Positions 10,231-21,760 of a stretch of 64,000 bases of DNA are shown here, one piece after another (within the stretch, counting starts at the first letter, position 1; each line of letters begins with the position of its first letter). The notes beneath the pieces are model-generated. The model had not been told where the DNA came from and did not search any database. It saw only the letters and a program-made list of their open reading frames with translations. The position numbers and the translations under genes are program-made. Source of the DNA: Affinirhizobium lemnae (GTDB lineage: Bacteria; Pseudomonadota; Alphaproteobacteria; Rhizobiales; Rhizobiaceae); assembly GCF_022968395.1 (NCBI RefSeq), contig NZ_JALJQZ010000014.1, positions 30,202 through 94,201 on the forward strand, given 5' to 3'.

Positions 10231-10692
10231 TCAGCTGTTCAACGAGGAACGTGACTCTTCCTGGGCAAGACGCTGTGCAAACATCTGGCCGAAATCGATC
10301 GGGTCGATCATCAGCGGTGGGAAGCCGCCATTGCGCGTGACATCAGAGATGATCTGACGCGCGAACGGGAAGAGCAGCCGCGGGCATTCGATGAAAAGCA
10401 CCGGCAGCATATGTTCCTGCGGGAATCCAGTGATGCGGAAAACGCCGCCGTAAACCAGTTCCGTTGCAAAGACGACCTTATCGCCATCCTTGGCTTCCGC
10501 GCTGAGCGACAGCACGACATCGAATTCCGTATCGGACAGCGGGTTCGCGTTGACGTTCACATTGATATTGATGCCGGGAGCCTTGTCGCGTGCCTGCAGT
10601 GAACGCGGAGCGCCTGGATTTTCGAAGGACAGGTCCTTCGTGTACTGCGCAAGAATTGTGAGGGATGGGTTCTGATCGTCTTCATTGGCCAT
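10231..10692 (-). CDS. secB: protein-export chaperone SecB
   Basis: Cytosolic tetrameric chaperone that keeps exported proteins unfolded and hands them to SecA. The chosen start [11 protein letters not shown] at 10692 has GAGGAA eight bases upstream and gives 153 residues; a longer in-frame start at 10773 would add 27 atypical residues. Conserved features are [13 protein letters not shown] near the N-terminus, the [10 protein letters not shown] strand, [14 protein letters not shown] and the late [14 protein letters not shown]. It faces dnaQ and follows fxsA on the same strand. Confidence 0.95.
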   Translation of the reverse strand: MANEDDQNPSLTILAQYTKDLSFENPGAPRSLQARDKAPGININVNVNANPLSDTEFDVVLSLSAEAKDGDKVVFATELVYGGVFRITGFPQEHMLPVLFIECPRLLFPFARQIISDVTRNGGFPPLMIDPIDFGQMFAQRLAQEESRSSLNS

Positions 10693-10775
10693 TGGCTGTT
10701 CCTCGGCTTTATCTTTAGCGCCGTCTATCACTTCAGTGTGACCCTTACAACCCGTTCGCAGGGTTGCGGACAAGG

Positions 10776-11288
10776 CTAGGAGCCGAGTTTCGGGTCGTTC
10801 GGATCCGGTCCCGAAGACCAGGGCGATGATGGATTCGGTTTACGTTGATACTCGTTGTCTTCGAGGTCGATAACCTGTTCGCGCATCGTTGATGAGGGGT
10901 TCGCGCCGGACGTCTGCGTAAACGAAGACCTGACGACGATCCGCTGCGCCATGCGCTTCCAGATCCAGCGACGAATGAAGGGGACGAACAGGATCAATCC
11001 CACGATATCCGTAATGAATCCCGGAATTATCAAGAGGATAGCGCCAACAACCATCATGGCTCCGTGGCCAATTGTTTCCGCTGGAACACGCCCAAGTCGA
11101 CTGTCGGCCTGAACTTGCCGCAAAACTCCGAGACCCTGGACACGTAGGAGCAACGTTCCCACCAGCCCGGACAGGATGATCAGGCCAAGCGTTCCGAACA
11201 CACCCAACCATTTTCCAACAATGACGAAGCCTGCGATCTCTGCCAGCGGCAAAGCAAGGAGGACCAAAGGAAAAAAAGTGTTGCGCAT
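10776..11288 (-). CDS. fxsA: FxsA family membrane protein
   Basis: Small inner-membrane protein of the FxsA/YtzA family; the E. coli member affects F-plasmid exclusion of phage T7, and its normal role is unclear. The 170 residues have four hydrophobic segments in the first 110, including [12 protein letters not shown] and the family-typical [19 protein letters not shown], then a polar proline-rich tail. It is divergent from the TIM44-domain gene, with 116 bp between the two starts. Confidence 0.88.
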   Translation of the reverse strand: MRNTFFPLVLLALPLAEIAGFVIVGKWLGVFGTLGLIILSGLVGTLLLRVQGLGVLRQVQADSRLGRVPAETIGHGAMMVVGAILLIIPGFITDIVGLILFVPFIRRWIWKRMAQRIVVRSSFTQTSGANPSSTMREQVIDLEDNEYQRKPNPSSPWSSGPDPNDPKLGS

Positions 11289-11404
11289 GGCAATGTGTCG
11301 ACTCGCGTTTCAAGACGTTTGAAGTCCTCAGCACTATTTGAATGCAGGACAGTTCAGACTATATGAGGTGTACAAAGAGATATTCCAACCAACTGCGGGT
11401 GAAA

Positions 11405-12103
11405 ATGGGCGCGAACGACTTTATAACTTTGTTCTTTCTGGTCGCCGCTGTGCTGATCTTTCTGCAGCTGAGAAGCGTCCTTGGACGCAGGACTGGCCAC
11501 GAAAAACCCCCTGCCGATCCCTTCAGCGCGCGCCAATCAATCAAAACCACTGGCAGTGAGGAAGAAAAGGTCGTTACTCTGCCTCGACGGGAGACGGTTG
11601 ACGAAGAGCAGCGCTGGGTGGAAGTCGATGCGATTGCGAAGCCCGGGACCGAATTGAATGAGGGTCTGCGCCATCTGATCAAGGCAGATCCCTCCTTCCG
11701 TCCCAAGGATTTTCTCAACGGTGCCAGAATGGCCTATGAGATGATCGTCATGGCTTTTGCTGATGGAGACAGGAAGACCCTGAAGGGGCTTCTTTCGAAG
11801 GAAGTCTACGACGGCTTCAATGCGGCCATCACCGAGCGCGAAGCGCGTGGTGAGGTCATCAAGTCCACGTTCGTCGGAATAGACAAGACAGACTTTCTGC
11901 AAGCGGCCATCAAGGATCAGGAAGAGCTGATCACGTTGAAAATCGTCAGCCAGCTCATTTCGGCGACCTACGACCGCGACAACAAGATTGTCGATGGTGA
12001 TGCGGAAACTGTCGGCGAGGTGATCGACATCTGGACTTTCGCGCGCGACATTCGCTCGCGTGATCCAAATTGGAAACTGGTCGCGACTGAATCCGAACAA
12101 TGA
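11405..12103 (+). CDS. TIM44-like domain membrane-anchored protein
   Basis: A 232-residue protein with one N-terminal transmembrane segment (FITLFFLVAAVLIFLQL), a polar linker rich in charged residues, and a C-terminal TIM44-like domain from about residue 90 (SFRPKDFLNGARMAYEMI to the end). In mitochondria the related domain helps hold the import motor to the membrane; bacterial members are poorly characterised. The start at 11405 follows GGGTGA; upstream starts at 11338 or 11342 look worse. Its last four bases overlap mltA, suggesting coupled production. Confidence 0.85.
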   Translation: MGANDFITLFFLVAAVLIFLQLRSVLGRRTGHEKPPADPFSARQSIKTTGSEEEKVVTLPRRETVDEEQRWVEVDAIAKPGTELNEGLRHLIKADPSFRPKDFLNGARMAYEMIVMAFADGDRKTLKGLLSKEVYDGFNAAITEREARGEVIKSTFVGIDKTDFLQAAIKDQEELITLKIVSQLISATYDRDNKIVDGDAETVGEVIDIWTFARDIRSRDPNWKLVATESEQ

Positions 12104-13218
12104 CACATAATCTGCCGCAACTTCGTGCGATCGACTTTGCCGATGTTGAAGGCTGGAACACGGATGATCCGCGTCCCGTCTTCGAGGGTATGCGCCATTG
12201 CTTGAACTACTTGCGGCAGGGAAAGCCCTATAAGACAGGCGCGCTCGGCCTTTCCACGCAGGATTTGATTCCCTTGCTGGAGAAGGCGGAAACTCTGGGT
12301 CAACCCCAAAGCGCTGCCGGGGCGCGTACATTTTTTGAGGAAACCTGCGTTCCCTTTGCAATCTGTCCCGATGGCATCCAGACCGGCTTCGTGACCGCGT
12401 TTTACGAACCGGAAGTCGAGGTGAACGACAGGCAGGAATCCGGCTATCAATATCCGTTTTATAGTCGGCCGTCTGATCTCGTTGATGTCGATAAGACCAA
12501 CCGTCCGGCAGGCATGGACCCTTACTACGCCTTTGGACGGCCAACGGCGAACGGAATTGAGCCATACCCCGATCGAAAATCCATCGATCAGGGCTATCTG
12601 GAAGGTCAGGGTCTCGAGATTGCCTGGGCGAAATCGAAGGTCGATGTCTTCTTTACGCATGTGCAGGGAGCGGCGAGGCTTCTTTATCCAGATGGCCGTG
12701 TCAAGCGGATCACTTATGCGGCAAAGGCTGGACATCCTTTTTCACCCATCGGACGTTTGCTGATCGATCGCGGTGAGATTGACGCTGCAACAGTCTCCAT
12801 GCAGACGATCCGCTCATGGCTGAACGAGAATCCGACTAAACGAGACGAGGTTCTCTGGCGCAACAGGTCTTATATCTTCTTTCGGGAAGCGGACGTCAGT
12901 GACCTGGATCTCGGCCCCATTGCGGCGGCAAAAGTTCCCTTGATTGCAGGACGCTCGCTTGCTGTTGACAGACTGATCCATACATTTGGTTTTCCATTTT
13001 TTATTCGCTCGGAAAGTCTCACTCATCTTGATGATGGGCTACCCTTCGCGCGCCTAATGCTGGCCCTCGATACGGGCTCGGCGATTGTCGGTCCAACCCG
13101 CGGTGACATCTTCACAGGCTCCGGTTTCGAAGCAGGAGAGAAAGCGGGAACAGTGCGCAACAATGCGCTTTTCTTTATCTTCGTCCCGAAGCAGGCTGCG
13201 GTCAGGTTCATGCCATGA
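12100..13218 (+). CDS. mltA: MltA family lytic murein transglycosylase
   Basis: Cleaves the MurNAc-GlcNAc bond of peptidoglycan, leaving 1,6-anhydro ends. The 372 residues show the MltA domain (GFVTAFYEPEVEV, then QGLEIAWAKSKVDVFFTHVQGAARLLYPDG) and the C-terminal 3D domain with LMLALDTGSAIVGPTRGDIF, which holds the catalytic Asp. The visible start, ATGA overlapping the TIM44 gene, leaves no signal peptide or lipobox, unlike E. coli MltA. An Smr-domain gene overlaps its end. Confidence 0.9.
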   Translation: MTHNLPQLRAIDFADVEGWNTDDPRPVFEGMRHCLNYLRQGKPYKTGALGLSTQDLIPLLEKAETLGQPQSAAGARTFFEETCVPFAICPDGIQTGFVTAFYEPEVEVNDRQESGYQYPFYSRPSDLVDVDKTNRPAGMDPYYAFGRPTANGIEPYPDRKSIDQGYLEGQGLEIAWAKSKVDVFFTHVQGAARLLYPDGRVKRITYAAKAGHPFSPIGRLLIDRGEIDAATVSMQTIRSWLNENPTKRDEVLWRNRSYIFFREADVSDLDLGPIAAAKVPLIAGRSLAVDRLIHTFGFPFFIRSESLTHLDDGLPFARLMLALDTGSAIVGPTRGDIFTGSGFEAGEKAGTVRNNALFFIFVPKQAAVRFMP

Positions 13219-13769
13219 GCGGTCGCAAGCTGGATGGGGATGAGCGAATTCTGTGGGGTAAGGTCGCGCGCACCACGCGGCCTATGCCCGGGCGCCTGGA
13301 ACAGCTGCTTGAATTCGAAGACGCCCTCGATGCAGAGATGCAAGAGCCTAAACAGATCTCTCCTTCGAATCCGGCTAAAAGACAGTCGGAATCTCTTGAA
13401 AGTCAGGACGGTGTTCAGAAGCCGAAAGGCCAGCATCATCCGCTGGAGCGCCCCGTCAAGCGTAAGATCGCCAGAGGTCGACTGGCACTCGAAGCGCGCA
13501 TAGACCTCCATGGCATGATCCAGAGTGAGGCGCACGGCATACTTCTGGATTTCCTGTTGCGCGCCCATGAACGCGGACTGCGCCATGTGCTTGTCATTAC
13601 CGGCAAAGGCAGTTCGCTTGGCAGCGAGGGTGCGCTGAAGCGGGCCGTGCCGCTGTGGTTCTCCAAGACCGAGTTTCGCTTTCTTATTTCGTCTTATGAA
13701 ACGGCAGCCCGCCAGCATGGCGGTGAAGGTGCCCTGTATGTCCGCCTCAGCCGGAGAGGACAGACGTGA
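13215..13769 (+). CDS. Smr domain-containing protein
   Basis: A 184-residue protein with a basic, low-complexity first half and a C-terminal Smr domain (about 95-180) carrying RIDLHGM and the ITGKGSSLGSEGALKRAV loop. Smr domains are nucleic-acid endonucleases or binders in MutS2 and SmrB; stand-alone members in alphaproteobacteria have no settled role. It overlaps mltA by ATGA, and the xre gene overlaps its end the same way, so the four genes from 11.4 to 14.1 kb look like one operon. Confidence 0.88.
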   Translation: MSGRKLDGDERILWGKVARTTRPMPGRLEQLLEFEDALDAEMQEPKQISPSNPAKRQSESLESQDGVQKPKGQHHPLERPVKRKIARGRLALEARIDLHGMIQSEAHGILLDFLLRAHERGLRHVLVITGKGSSLGSEGALKRAVPLWFSKTEFRFLISSYETAARQHGGEGALYVRLSRRGQT

Positions 13770-14131
13770 CGCCGTTTGGCCAGGCACTGCGCGAATTACG
13801 CAGGCGCAAAGGTGTGACGCAGCAGCAGATGGCAGCGGCGCTTGGTGTGTCCTCCGCCTACCTATCTGCCTTGGAGCATGGGAGGCGCGGACGTCCCAGC
13901 TTCGATTTTCTGCAGCGCGTAGCGGGATATTTTCATATTATCTGGGATGAAGCGGAGGCACTTTTCCGCCTTGCGGAACAATCTGACCCGCGTGTGGTGA
14001 TCGATACGGCAGGTCTCCCGCCCGTCTACACAGCTTTTGCCAATCATCTGGCACGGCGAATTGGCTCTCTCGAGCCAGCCGTGATAGAAGAAATGACAAA
14101 GCTGCTGGAAAATGCCGCAAATAAGGGCTAA
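13766..14131 (+). CDS. XRE family helix-turn-helix regulator
   Basis: A 121-residue protein with a cro/C1-type helix-turn-helix in the first 60 residues (RRKGVTQQQMAAALGVSSAY, then LSALEHGRRGRP), followed by a helical C-terminal region that would make dimers. Target genes are unknown. It overlaps the Smr gene, and gyrB starts 131 bp further on in the same direction. Because no prophage genes surround it, a housekeeping or stress role is more likely than a phage repressor. Confidence 0.88.
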   Translation: MTPFGQALRELRRRKGVTQQQMAAALGVSSAYLSALEHGRRGRPSFDFLQRVAGYFHIIWDEAEALFRLAEQSDPRVVIDTAGLPPVYTAFANHLARRIGSLEPAVIEEMTKLLENAANKG

Positions 14132-14169
14132 TTCGGGCTGGTTCTCCCCGGTTTTCAACGCTTGGCGCT

Positions 14170-14198
14170 TTGGAAACCAGGCAGGAAATTTCTATAGT
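14170..14198 (+). promoter_or_regulatory. candidate gyrB promoter
   Basis: TTGGAA (14170-14175) and TATAGT (14193-14198) are separated by 17 bp, a good sigma-70-type arrangement. They lie 65 bp before the gyrB ATG, after the xre stop. Based on pattern only. Confidence 0.4.
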
Positions 14199-14259
14199 CC
14201 GCGTCAGGACAACGGTGATTCGCCGCCCACCGTGCACAGCCAAAGAACAAGAAAGTTGA

Positions 14260-16689
<2,430 letters not shown>

Positions 16690-16697
16690 TCAATTTT

Positions 16698-16713
16698 TGT
16701 TTCACGTGAATCT
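16698..16713. promoter_or_regulatory. parS-like ParB binding site 3
   Basis: TGTTTCACGTGAATCT matches 14 of 16 bases of the parS consensus. It starts 9 bp after the gyrB stop and forms a 14-bp perfect inverted repeat with site 4. ParB binding is inferred. Confidence 0.6.
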
Positions 16714-16724
16714 TTTCTGTGGAT

Positions 16725-16740
16725 TGATTCACGTGAAACA
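16725..16740. promoter_or_regulatory. parS-like ParB binding site 4 (best match)
   Basis: TGATTCACGTGAAACA matches 15 of 16 bases of the parS consensus. It faces site 3 across an 11-bp gap. The rest of the gyrB-phaZ gap (to 16984) holds nothing else I recognise. The pair could also fold as a stem, but no T run follows, so a terminator is less likely. Confidence 0.7.
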
Positions 16741-16984
16741 CACTCGCCTATCCCCCAAAAGTCGCACTTTTCTCACGGAAAACGTTGCATTTTTTCTGCA
16801 GGGAACAATAGCTCTTCTGCCGACTTGATGCATTGCAGCAGGTAAAAACCAGCGCACAGCCAAGGGCCATCGCCTCTCTATGTTGCGCTGCACGCACTTC
16901 CTGTTAGTTTACTTTTCACGTGCTACTCATCTCTGATGGAATTTTCTCCTTCAGACGAAGGAAAAGAAGAAAGGTGGCGTTCGC

Positions 16985-18265
16985 ATGTTCTACCAGCTTT
17001 ATGAGTTGAACCACGCCGCGATGGCGCCCCTGCGCGCCTCGACAGAAGCCATGCGCTTCTTCTACAGCAATCCACTTAATCCGCTGTCTCAAACTCCGCT
17101 TGGCAGAAGTGTCTCGGCTTCGCTTGAAGTCTTCGAGCGCGCCACACGTCGCTATGGAAAGCCGGAATTCGGTTTGCCGACCACCACGGTCGATGGACAT
17201 ACCGTCAAAGTTACAGAGAAGGTGGTCTGGTCAAAGCCATTCTGCAACCTTCTCCATTTCGAGCGCGCTCTCCCAGCGTCCCGTGTGCCAGACCCCAGAA
17301 TTCTGATTGTTGCGCCTATGTCCGGCCATTATGCGACGCTGCTGCGCGGCACCGTCGAAGCTCTGATGCAAGGCGCGGATGTCTACATCACAGACTGGCA
17401 GGACGCCCGCAACGTTCCGATCACGGAAGGGACGTTCGATCTCGATGATTACATCGATTACGTGATCGAAATGCTTCATCATCTGGGTCCGGATACGCAT
17501 GTGGTTGCGGTTTGCCAGCCGTCCGTTCCGGTTCTTGCTGCTGTTGCAGTCATGGATGCGGCCAACGATCCATTCGTACCATCCTCCATGACGTTGATGG
17601 GCGGTCCAATCGACACGCGCATTAACCCCACGGCTGTGAACCAGTTAGCACAGGATCGCCCGCTCAAGTGGTTCAAGGACAACGTCATCATGACGGTACC
17701 ATGGCCGCTCGCCGGTTTCATGCGACCTGTGTATCCAGGATTTCTACAACTTTCCGGTTTCATGTCGATGAACCTCGATCGTCACCTGATCGCCCACAAG
17801 GAATTCTACGAGCACCTGGTGAAGAACGACGGTGAGTCGGCGGAGAAGCATCGCGACTTCTACGACGAATATCTGGCGGTCATGGATCTGACAGCAGAGT
17901 TCTACCTGCAAACGGTGGACACCGTTTTCATCAAGCACGCTTTGCCGAAGGGCGAAATGATGCATCGGACCAATCCTGTCGATACGAAGGCGATCAAGAA
18001 CGTCGCTCTTCTAACGATCGAGGGCGAGAACGATGACATCTCCGGCGTGGGTCAGACCCATGCTGCACAAACCATCTGCTCCAGTATTCCTGCAGAGATG
18101 CGGATGCACTACGTGCAACCTGATGTCGGCCACTACGGCGTGTTCAACGGCTCTCGCTTCCGTCGCGAAATCGCCCCACGCATTCTTTCCTTCACACGCG
18201 AACATTCAAAGGCACTGCGCAAGAACGCTCCGCCACGGGTGATCAAGGGTGGAAAGAGCGGCTGA
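16985..18265 (+). CDS. phaZ: intracellular polyhydroxyalkanoate (PHB) depolymerase
   Basis: Mobilises stored polyhydroxybutyrate inside the cell. The 426 residues form an alpha/beta hydrolase of the Ralstonia PhaZ1 type. The nucleophile elbow VAVCQPSVP has Cys177 in place of the usual lipase Ser; the acid is probably in TIEGENDDISG and the His in QPDVGHYGVFNGSRFR. There is no signal peptide, which fits an intracellular enzyme. A clear AAGG site precedes the ATG. No other PHB gene lies nearby. Confidence 0.9.
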   Translation: MFYQLYELNHAAMAPLRASTEAMRFFYSNPLNPLSQTPLGRSVSASLEVFERATRRYGKPEFGLPTTTVDGHTVKVTEKVVWSKPFCNLLHFERALPASRVPDPRILIVAPMSGHYATLLRGTVEALMQGADVYITDWQDARNVPITEGTFDLDDYIDYVIEMLHHLGPDTHVVAVCQPSVPVLAAVAVMDAANDPFVPSSMTLMGGPIDTRINPTAVNQLAQDRPLKWFKDNVIMTVPWPLAGFMRPVYPGFLQLSGFMSMNLDRHLIAHKEFYEHLVKNDGESAEKHRDFYDEYLAVMDLTAEFYLQTVDTVFIKHALPKGEMMHRTNPVDTKAIKNVALLTIEGENDDISGVGQTHAAQTICSSIPAEMRMHYVQPDVGHYGVFNGSRFRREIAPRILSFTREHSKALRKNAPPRVIKGGKSG

Positions 18266-18288
18266 CCGGATCTTTGCTCACGTCGAAT

Positions 18289-18360
18289 TCAGAAAATGCG
18301 ACCAATGGCTTCGCCGATTGTGAAGAGCATGTTCTTGAAGCGGGTGAGCGCACTAACCAC
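18289..18360 (-). CDS. possible small protein of 23 residues
   Basis: An unproven frame with GTG start, antisense to the phaZ 3' tail, reading VVSALTRFKNMLFTIGEAIG then RIF. It is short, has no clear ribosome site, and the opposite strand is equally GC-rich, so it may be chance. The hydrophobic amphipathic pattern and mostly C/G-ending codons are why it is noted. Confidence 0.2.
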   Translation of the reverse strand: MVSALTRFKNMLFTIGEAIGRIF

Positions 18361-18371
18361 ATCGAATCTCG

Positions 18372-18397
18372 AAAGGCCCGCATACCGCGGGCTTTTT
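18372..18397 (+). terminator. intrinsic terminator downstream of phaZ
   Basis: GCCCGC (18376-18381) and GCGGGC (18387-18392) pair across a five-base loop, followed by TTTTT. It lies about 110 bp after the phaZ stop and just before the DUF2852 ribosome site. The A run on its left would also let it work on the other strand. Confidence 0.7.
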
Positions 18398-18419
18398 GAG
18401 AAAAGAGGTAGTGCAACCC

Positions 18420-18839
18420 ATGAATCAGTCAGCATTGATCCGTCCGGATTGGACTCCGGCAACCATCTCACTGATGGTTCTCGGCTTCGTCATTTTCTGG
18501 CCGCTGGGTCTAGCAATGCTCGCATACATCCTGTTCGGCGAACGACTGCGCGATTTCAAGCGAACCGCAAATGAACGAGCCGATGGGATGTTCTCGTCTT
18601 TCCGCAGATCTAGCCGTCGCTATGGCCCGTCGTACTCAACAGGCAATGTTGCGTTTGACGACTGGCGCAAGGCCGAAATGGACCGGATTGAAGAGCAACG
18701 CCGCAAGCTTGATGAAATGCGTGATGAGTTCGACAGCTATTTGCGGGAACTGCGTCGTGCAAAGGATCAGGAAGAGTTCGACCGCTTTATGCGCGAACGC
18801 TCCAACAGAGGTCCGGAAACGCATTATCCGACCGTCTAA
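18420..18839 (+). CDS. DUF2852 family membrane protein
   Basis: A 139-residue protein of unknown function found in alphaproteobacteria. It has one hydrophobic hairpin near the N-terminus (WTPATISLMVLGFVIFWPLGLAMLAYILFG, split here only by description), then a charged coiled-coil-like region rich in Glu, Arg and Lys from about 80 to 130. ATG at 18420 follows AGAGG; the frame extends 24 bases upstream without a better start. It stands alone between two terminators. Confidence 0.8.
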   Translation: MNQSALIRPDWTPATISLMVLGFVIFWPLGLAMLAYILFGERLRDFKRTANERADGMFSSFRRSSRRYGPSYSTGNVAFDDWRKAEMDRIEEQRRKLDEMRDEFDSYLRELRRAKDQEEFDRFMRERSNRGPETHYPTV

Positions 18840-18873
18840 GGAAAGGCGTTTTGCATAGCGCTTTGAACACTGT

Positions 18874-18900
18874 CACCGGCACCAAAGGTGCCGGTGTTTT
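18874..18900 (+). terminator. intrinsic terminator after DUF2852 gene
   Basis: CACCGGCACC and GGTGCCGGTG form a 10-bp stem with an AAA loop, followed by TTTT. It lies 35 bp after the stop of the DUF2852 gene. Confidence 0.85.
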
Positions 18901-19042
18901 GCAGTCAAATGCTCGCGCGAATGAGCTAAAGCGCGTCGCGATCTTTCAGATTCGCTCCTGACGCTTTAACTCGCTGTTTTGACGCATGTCGTTGTCGCAA
19001 AACCGCTTCACACTTTTGCGCGACATGCGTTAGAACAAGTCC

Positions 19043-19813
19043 ATGTTTTCACTCCTCGGAAAACCCGCCCGAAAAAAGCCAAAGCCTCTTCGTGTTGAGG
19101 AACGTTCGCTCCAGGTTGGCGAACGGATGATGCCGCTCGTGATCAAGGAACACGCGACCGCCAGCCGGATGACATTGCGTATCGATGCGGGCGGGCGCGG
19201 TTTGAAGCTGACGATCCCGCGTGGCCTGAAAAGCAGGGAAGTTGAAGACTTTCTCGTCCGGCACGATGGCTGGTTACGAACCAAACTCGCCAAGTTCAGC
19301 GGTGATCAGACGATCCGCCCGGGCATGCGGCTGCCCTTGCGCGGAAATCTGCATCGGATTGTTCATACAGGCACGCTGCGCGGTCTGACGGAAGTCGGCA
19401 TGGAAGACGGAGAGCCGGTCATTCGGGTTAGCGGCCTGGAAGATCATGTGGCTCGGAGGCTATCCGCCTTTCTGAAAAAGGAGGCGCGTTACGATCTGGA
19501 GCGCCTGGCCGCCTACCACGCAGCGAGCATCGGCAGATCGATACGCTCCATCACCATGAAAGATACGCGGAGTCGCTGGGGCTCCTGTACCTGGGACGGC
19601 AATCTTTCCTTTTCATGGCGCATCGTCATGGCACCGGATTTCGTCATAGACTATCTCGCCGCCCATGAGGTAGCGCACCTGCGCGAGATGAACCACGGTC
19701 CGGCATTCTGGGCGCTCTGCAAGTCGCTTTGTCCTCGTACGGAGGAGGCACGTCGCTGGTTGAAAACCAATGGGTCGCAACTGCACGCGCTTGACTTCGG
19801 TGAGAAGGGATAA
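19043..19813 (+). CDS. YgjP-like (DUF45) M48-type metallopeptidase
   Basis: A 256-residue predicted zinc metallopeptidase. The C-terminal half carries DTRSRWGSCTWDGNLSFSWR and the zinc site HEVAHLREMNHGPAFW, with HExxH and the downstream third ligand typical of the YgjP/SprT-like group. The substrate is unknown; some members are found beside restriction systems, but none is present here. The gene ends 56 bp before trpF and may be cotranscribed with it. Confidence 0.88.
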   Translation: MFSLLGKPARKKPKPLRVEERSLQVGERMMPLVIKEHATASRMTLRIDAGGRGLKLTIPRGLKSREVEDFLVRHDGWLRTKLAKFSGDQTIRPGMRLPLRGNLHRIVHTGTLRGLTEVGMEDGEPVIRVSGLEDHVARRLSAFLKKEARYDLERLAAYHAASIGRSIRSITMKDTRSRWGSCTWDGNLSFSWRIVMAPDFVIDYLAAHEVAHLREMNHGPAFWALCKSLCPRTEEARRWLKTNGSQLHALDFGEKG

Positions 19814-19869
19814 CCCTTGCCAATCCTATTTTTCTCGACTTGAACATCGATTCGTGTCACTTCGCCATC

Positions 19870-20541
19870 ATGAAACCAGACATTAAAATTTGCGGTCTCA
19901 AAACATCTGACGCGGTCAATCTGGCCGTTGCCCGCGGCGCTACGCATATCGGCTTCATTTTCTTTGAAAAAAGCCCGCGCCATATCGATCCGCTTCTTGC
20001 CGGGACGCTTGCCGATCTTGTGCGCGGCAAGGCCAAAATCGTTGCCGTAACCGTCGATGCGGATAATGATGAACTGGAAGAAATCATCGCCTTCCTCAAG
20101 CCGGACATACTTCAGCTTCATGGTAGCGAAACTGCCGAGCGCGTCCTGAACATCAAGGCCGTGTTTGGGCTGCCGGTGATGAAGGCTTTTTCCGTGCGCA
20201 CGGTCGATGATCTGCGCAAGATCGAAGCCTACGAAGGGCTCGCCGATCGTTTTCTGTTCGACGCAAAGCCGCCAACCGGTTCAGAGCTTCCGGGCGGTAA
20301 CGGTGTCTCGTTTGACTGGGATATCATGGCCGCGCTTGACGAAGGCGTGGATTACATGCTTTCCGGTGGCCTCAACAAGGAGAATGTGGGAGCGGCGCTG
20401 TCCAAGACCCACGCTCCCGGCATCGATATTTCCTCCGGCGTGGAAAGCGCGCCTGGTGTGAAGGATCTGGACAAGATGAACGCCTTTTTCGATGCAATCG
20501 AAAAATGGCGACTTAATGCATCAGAGGGAGTTGCACAGTGA
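19870..20541 (+). CDS. trpF: phosphoribosylanthranilate isomerase
   Basis: Converts phosphoribosylanthranilate to the carboxyphenylamino-deoxyribulose phosphate in tryptophan synthesis. The 223 residues start [15 protein letters not shown], which holds the catalytic Cys, and continue with the TIM-barrel motifs LQLHGSE and [17 protein letters not shown] 30 bases upstream is an alternative start, but the homology begins at the chosen ATG. Its TGA overlaps the GTG start of trpB, so the trpFBA genes form one unit. Confidence 0.95.
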   Translation: MKPDIKICGLKTSDAVNLAVARGATHIGFIFFEKSPRHIDPLLAGTLADLVRGKAKIVAVTVDADNDELEEIIAFLKPDILQLHGSETAERVLNIKAVFGLPVMKAFSVRTVDDLRKIEAYEGLADRFLFDAKPPTGSELPGGNGVSFDWDIMAALDEGVDYMLSGGLNKENVGAALSKTHAPGIDISSGVESAPGVKDLDKMNAFFDAIEKWRLNASEGVAQ

Positions 20542-21758
20542 ACCAGCCGCTCAAGCCGAATTCGTTTCGCGCCGGTCCCGATGAGGACGGTCGTTTTGGC
20601 ATCTATGGCGGCCGCTTCGTCGCTGAAACCCTAATGCCTCTCATCCTTGATTTGCAGGACGAGTGGAACAAGGCGAAGACCGATGTGGAATTCCAGAAGG
20701 AACTGGCGCATCTGGGCACACATTACATCGGTCGTCCAAGCCCGCTTTATTTCGCAGAGCGTCTGACGGCCGAACTTGGTGGCGCGAAGATCTACTTCAA
20801 GCGCGATGAGCTGAACCACACAGGCAGCCACAAGATCAACAACTGTATCGGCCAGATCCTGCTTGCAAAGCGTATGGGCAAGAAGCGCATCATTGCAGAG
20901 ACGGGTGCCGGTCAGCACGGCGTCGCCTCTGCAACGGTTGCTGCCCGTTTCGGTCTGCCTTGCGTCGTCTACATGGGTGCAACGGACGTCGAGCGGCAGG
21001 CGCCGAACGTTTTCCGTATGAAGCTTTTGGGCGCTGAAGTGAAGCCTGTGACATCTGGTCATGGCACGCTGAAGGACGCCATGAACGAGGCGTTGCGTGA
21101 TTGGGTCACCAATGTTGATGACACATATTACATTATCGGTACGGCGGCAGGCCCGCACCCCTATCCGGAAATGGTTCGCGAATTCCAGTCGGTCATCGGC
21201 AAGGAAGCACGCGAACAGATGTTGGCAGCCGAAGGGCGCTTGCCCGATATGCTGGTCGCAGCAGTCGGCGGCGGCTCAAACGCGATCGGTCTGTTCCATC
21301 CCTTCCTGGATGATGATGCGGTCAGCATCGTTGGCGTCGAAGCAGGCGGCAAGGGTCTTGAAGGTGAGGAGCACTGCGCTTCACTCACCGCAGGCCGTCC
21401 TGGTGTCCTGCATGGGAACCGTACCTATCTGCTTCAGGATAATGACGGGCAGATCAAGGAAGGCCATTCCATCTCGGCTGGCCTTGATTATCCGGGCATC
21501 GGGCCCGAGCATTCCTGGCTGAAGGATACCGGTCGCGTCGAATATGTGCCGATCAAGGATGACGAAGCTCTGGCAGCTTTCCAGCTTCTCACGCGAACGG
21601 AAGGCATTATCCCGGCGCTGGAACCCAGCCACGCGCTGGCGGAAGTCATCAAGCGCGCGCCGAAGATGGACAAAGACCAGATCATCCTGATGAACCTCTG
21701 TGGCCGCGGCGATAAGGACATCTTTACTGTCGGCAAAATTCTTGGAATGGGTCTCTGA
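20538..21758 (+). CDS. trpB: tryptophan synthase beta subunit
   Basis: PLP enzyme that joins indole and serine to make tryptophan. The 406 residues show the PLP-lysine motif [19 protein letters not shown] with the catalytic Glu, and the phosphate-binding VGGGSNAIG. The GTG start overlaps trpF by four bases, and trpA follows after 2 bp. TrpA and TrpB form the tunnelled alpha2-beta2 complex. Confidence 0.97.
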   Translation: MNQPLKPNSFRAGPDEDGRFGIYGGRFVAETLMPLILDLQDEWNKAKTDVEFQKELAHLGTHYIGRPSPLYFAERLTAELGGAKIYFKRDELNHTGSHKINNCIGQILLAKRMGKKRIIAETGAGQHGVASATVAARFGLPCVVYMGATDVERQAPNVFRMKLLGAEVKPVTSGHGTLKDAMNEALRDWVTNVDDTYYIIGTAAGPHPYPEMVREFQSVIGKEAREQMLAAEGRLPDMLVAAVGGGSNAIGLFHPFLDDDAVSIVGVEAGGKGLEGEEHCASLTAGRPGVLHGNRTYLLQDNDGQIKEGHSISAGLDYPGIGPEHSWLKDTGRVEYVPIKDDEALAAFQLLTRTEGIIPALEPSHALAEVIKRAPKMDKDQIILMNLCGRGDKDIFTVGKILGMGL

Positions 21759-21760
21759 TC

